Notes under the pieces: model-generated | Databases searched by the model: none | Seen by the model: only the letters and a program-made list of their open reading frames with translations | Told to the model about the DNA's origin: nothing | Origin: Allobranchiibius sp038199265 | GTDB lineage: Bacteria > Actinomycetota > Actinomycetes > Actinomycetales > Dermatophilaceae | Assembly (NCBI GenBank): GCA_038199265.1 | Contig: JBBPZD010000063.1 | Span: forward strand, 1 to 5,482 | Direction: 5' to 3' | DNA length: 5,482 nucleotides | Made by a program: the position numbers and the translations under genes | In this document: one piece after another, positions 5,116 to 5,482 of the stretch | How the letters are laid out: each line of letters starts with the position of its first letter | Numbering within the stretch: the stretch's first letter is position 1

Positions 5116-5482
5116 TCAGTTCTCGAGTCTGAAGCGCGCCAGAGTGATACCCAGGAGACGGGCCACGACCAGAGCGAGATAGTTGACCCCGGCAAGTTGT
5201 TCGAGCATGACGATGGACCGCGCGTGCCCGCCAACGGGAACGATGTCGGACAAGCCAGTCCCAGTCATCGTCGTGAACGACAGGAAGAGCAGTTGGAGGA
5301 AGCTGAGCGGCGCGTCCTGGTTGATGCCGATAGCGAACTGCTCGTTGCCCCCCAGCACTTGCACCAGGCCGTAGAGGTAGGCGAAAGACCAGGCGACCAC
5401 CGTGAAGCACGCCCCGGTCGCAAAGATCTCATCGGCCCCCACGTCACTGTCCTGGAACATGTAGCGGATCAATGCGTATGCG
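5116..5482 (-). CDS. Ion-channel-like membrane protein with TM-pore-TM C-terminus, 5' end missing
   Basis: The frame runs off the right edge, so the gene is partial; the first visible codons read AYALIRYMFQDS and no reliable start is in the window. The visible 121 or so residues show a hydrophobic helix (GACFTVVAWSFAYLYGLVQVL), a polar stretch, a re-entrant pore-like segment (FLQLLFLSFTTMTGTGLSDIVP) and a second helix (SIVMLEQLAGVNYLALVVARLLGI), ending ARFRLEN. This is the layout of the Ion_trans_2 potassium-channel pore domain. The filter region, coded at 5245-5265, reads TGTGLSD where potassium channels have T-T-V-G-Y-G-D, so the Tyr and second Gly are replaced by Leu and Ser. Potassium selectivity is therefore doubtful. 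It may belong to an actinobacterial channel-like family of unknown function. No regulatory RCK domain follows the pore. It converges on the dipeptidase gene. Confidence 0.7.
   Translation of the reverse strand, partial: AYALIRYMFQDSDVGADEIFATGACFTVVAWSFAYLYGLVQVLGGNEQFAIGINQDAPLSFLQLLFLSFTTMTGTGLSDIVPVGGHARSIVMLEQLAGVNYLALVVARLLGITLARFRLEN

Noticed and set aside
1..5482. Search for CRISPR arrays, insertion sequences, tRNA/rRNA genes, toxin-antitoxin or defence genes
   Set aside because: No repeat-spacer pattern, transposase motif, terminal inverted repeat, tRNA cloverleaf or defence-type domain was seen. The gene content is housekeeping and tightly packed.

Overview
The window comes from a high-GC Gram-positive genome (Actinomycetota). 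The evidence is strong GC bias at third codon positions, frequent GTG starts, and a gene set and order typical of that phylum. The block rimO, pgsA, cinA (pncC-type) and clgR on one strand is a core neighbourhood that, from general knowledge, lies near ftsK and recA in many actinobacteria. I cannot name the genus. A member of the Micrococcales is a reasonable guess only.

Layout, left to right. Bases 1-710 (+) are the 3' part of a Fpg/Nei-family DNA glycosylase whose start lies left of the window. It converges on clgR (718-1020, -), a small Cro/C1-type regulator of the Clp protease genes, with only 7 bases between the stops. Bases 1021-1166 form a 146-base intergenic region holding the clgR Shine-Dalgarno, a direct repeat and a doubtful small ORF. 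Then, all on the minus strand and transcribed right to left, come cinA (1167-1646), pgsA (1654-2274) and rimO (2271-3746). rimO and pgsA overlap by 4 bases, and pgsA and cinA are 7 bases apart, so these three look like one operon that may read through into clgR. Divergent from rimO across about 68 bases is a peptidase M19 (renal/membrane dipeptidase family) gene (3815-4990, +), whose stop codon sits inside a 9-bp-stem hairpin. Converging on it from the right edge is the 3' part of a membrane protein with a TM-pore-TM layout and a non-canonical filter (5116-5482, -).

Functionally this is a housekeeping region: DNA base-excision repair (nei), proteolysis control (clgR), pyridine-nucleotide salvage (cinA/pncC), phosphatidylglycerol synthesis (pgsA), ribosomal protein S12 modification (rimO), dipeptide hydrolysis and ion transport. 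I found no mobile element, CRISPR array, RNA gene or clear new multi-gene system. The points most worth a second look are small: an 8-bp near-duplication that doubles the dipeptidase start codon in two frames, the GLS-for-GYG channel filter, the terminator hairpin overlapping the dipeptidase stop, a possible one-base irregularity at the cinA start, and the repeats and small ORF ahead of clgR.
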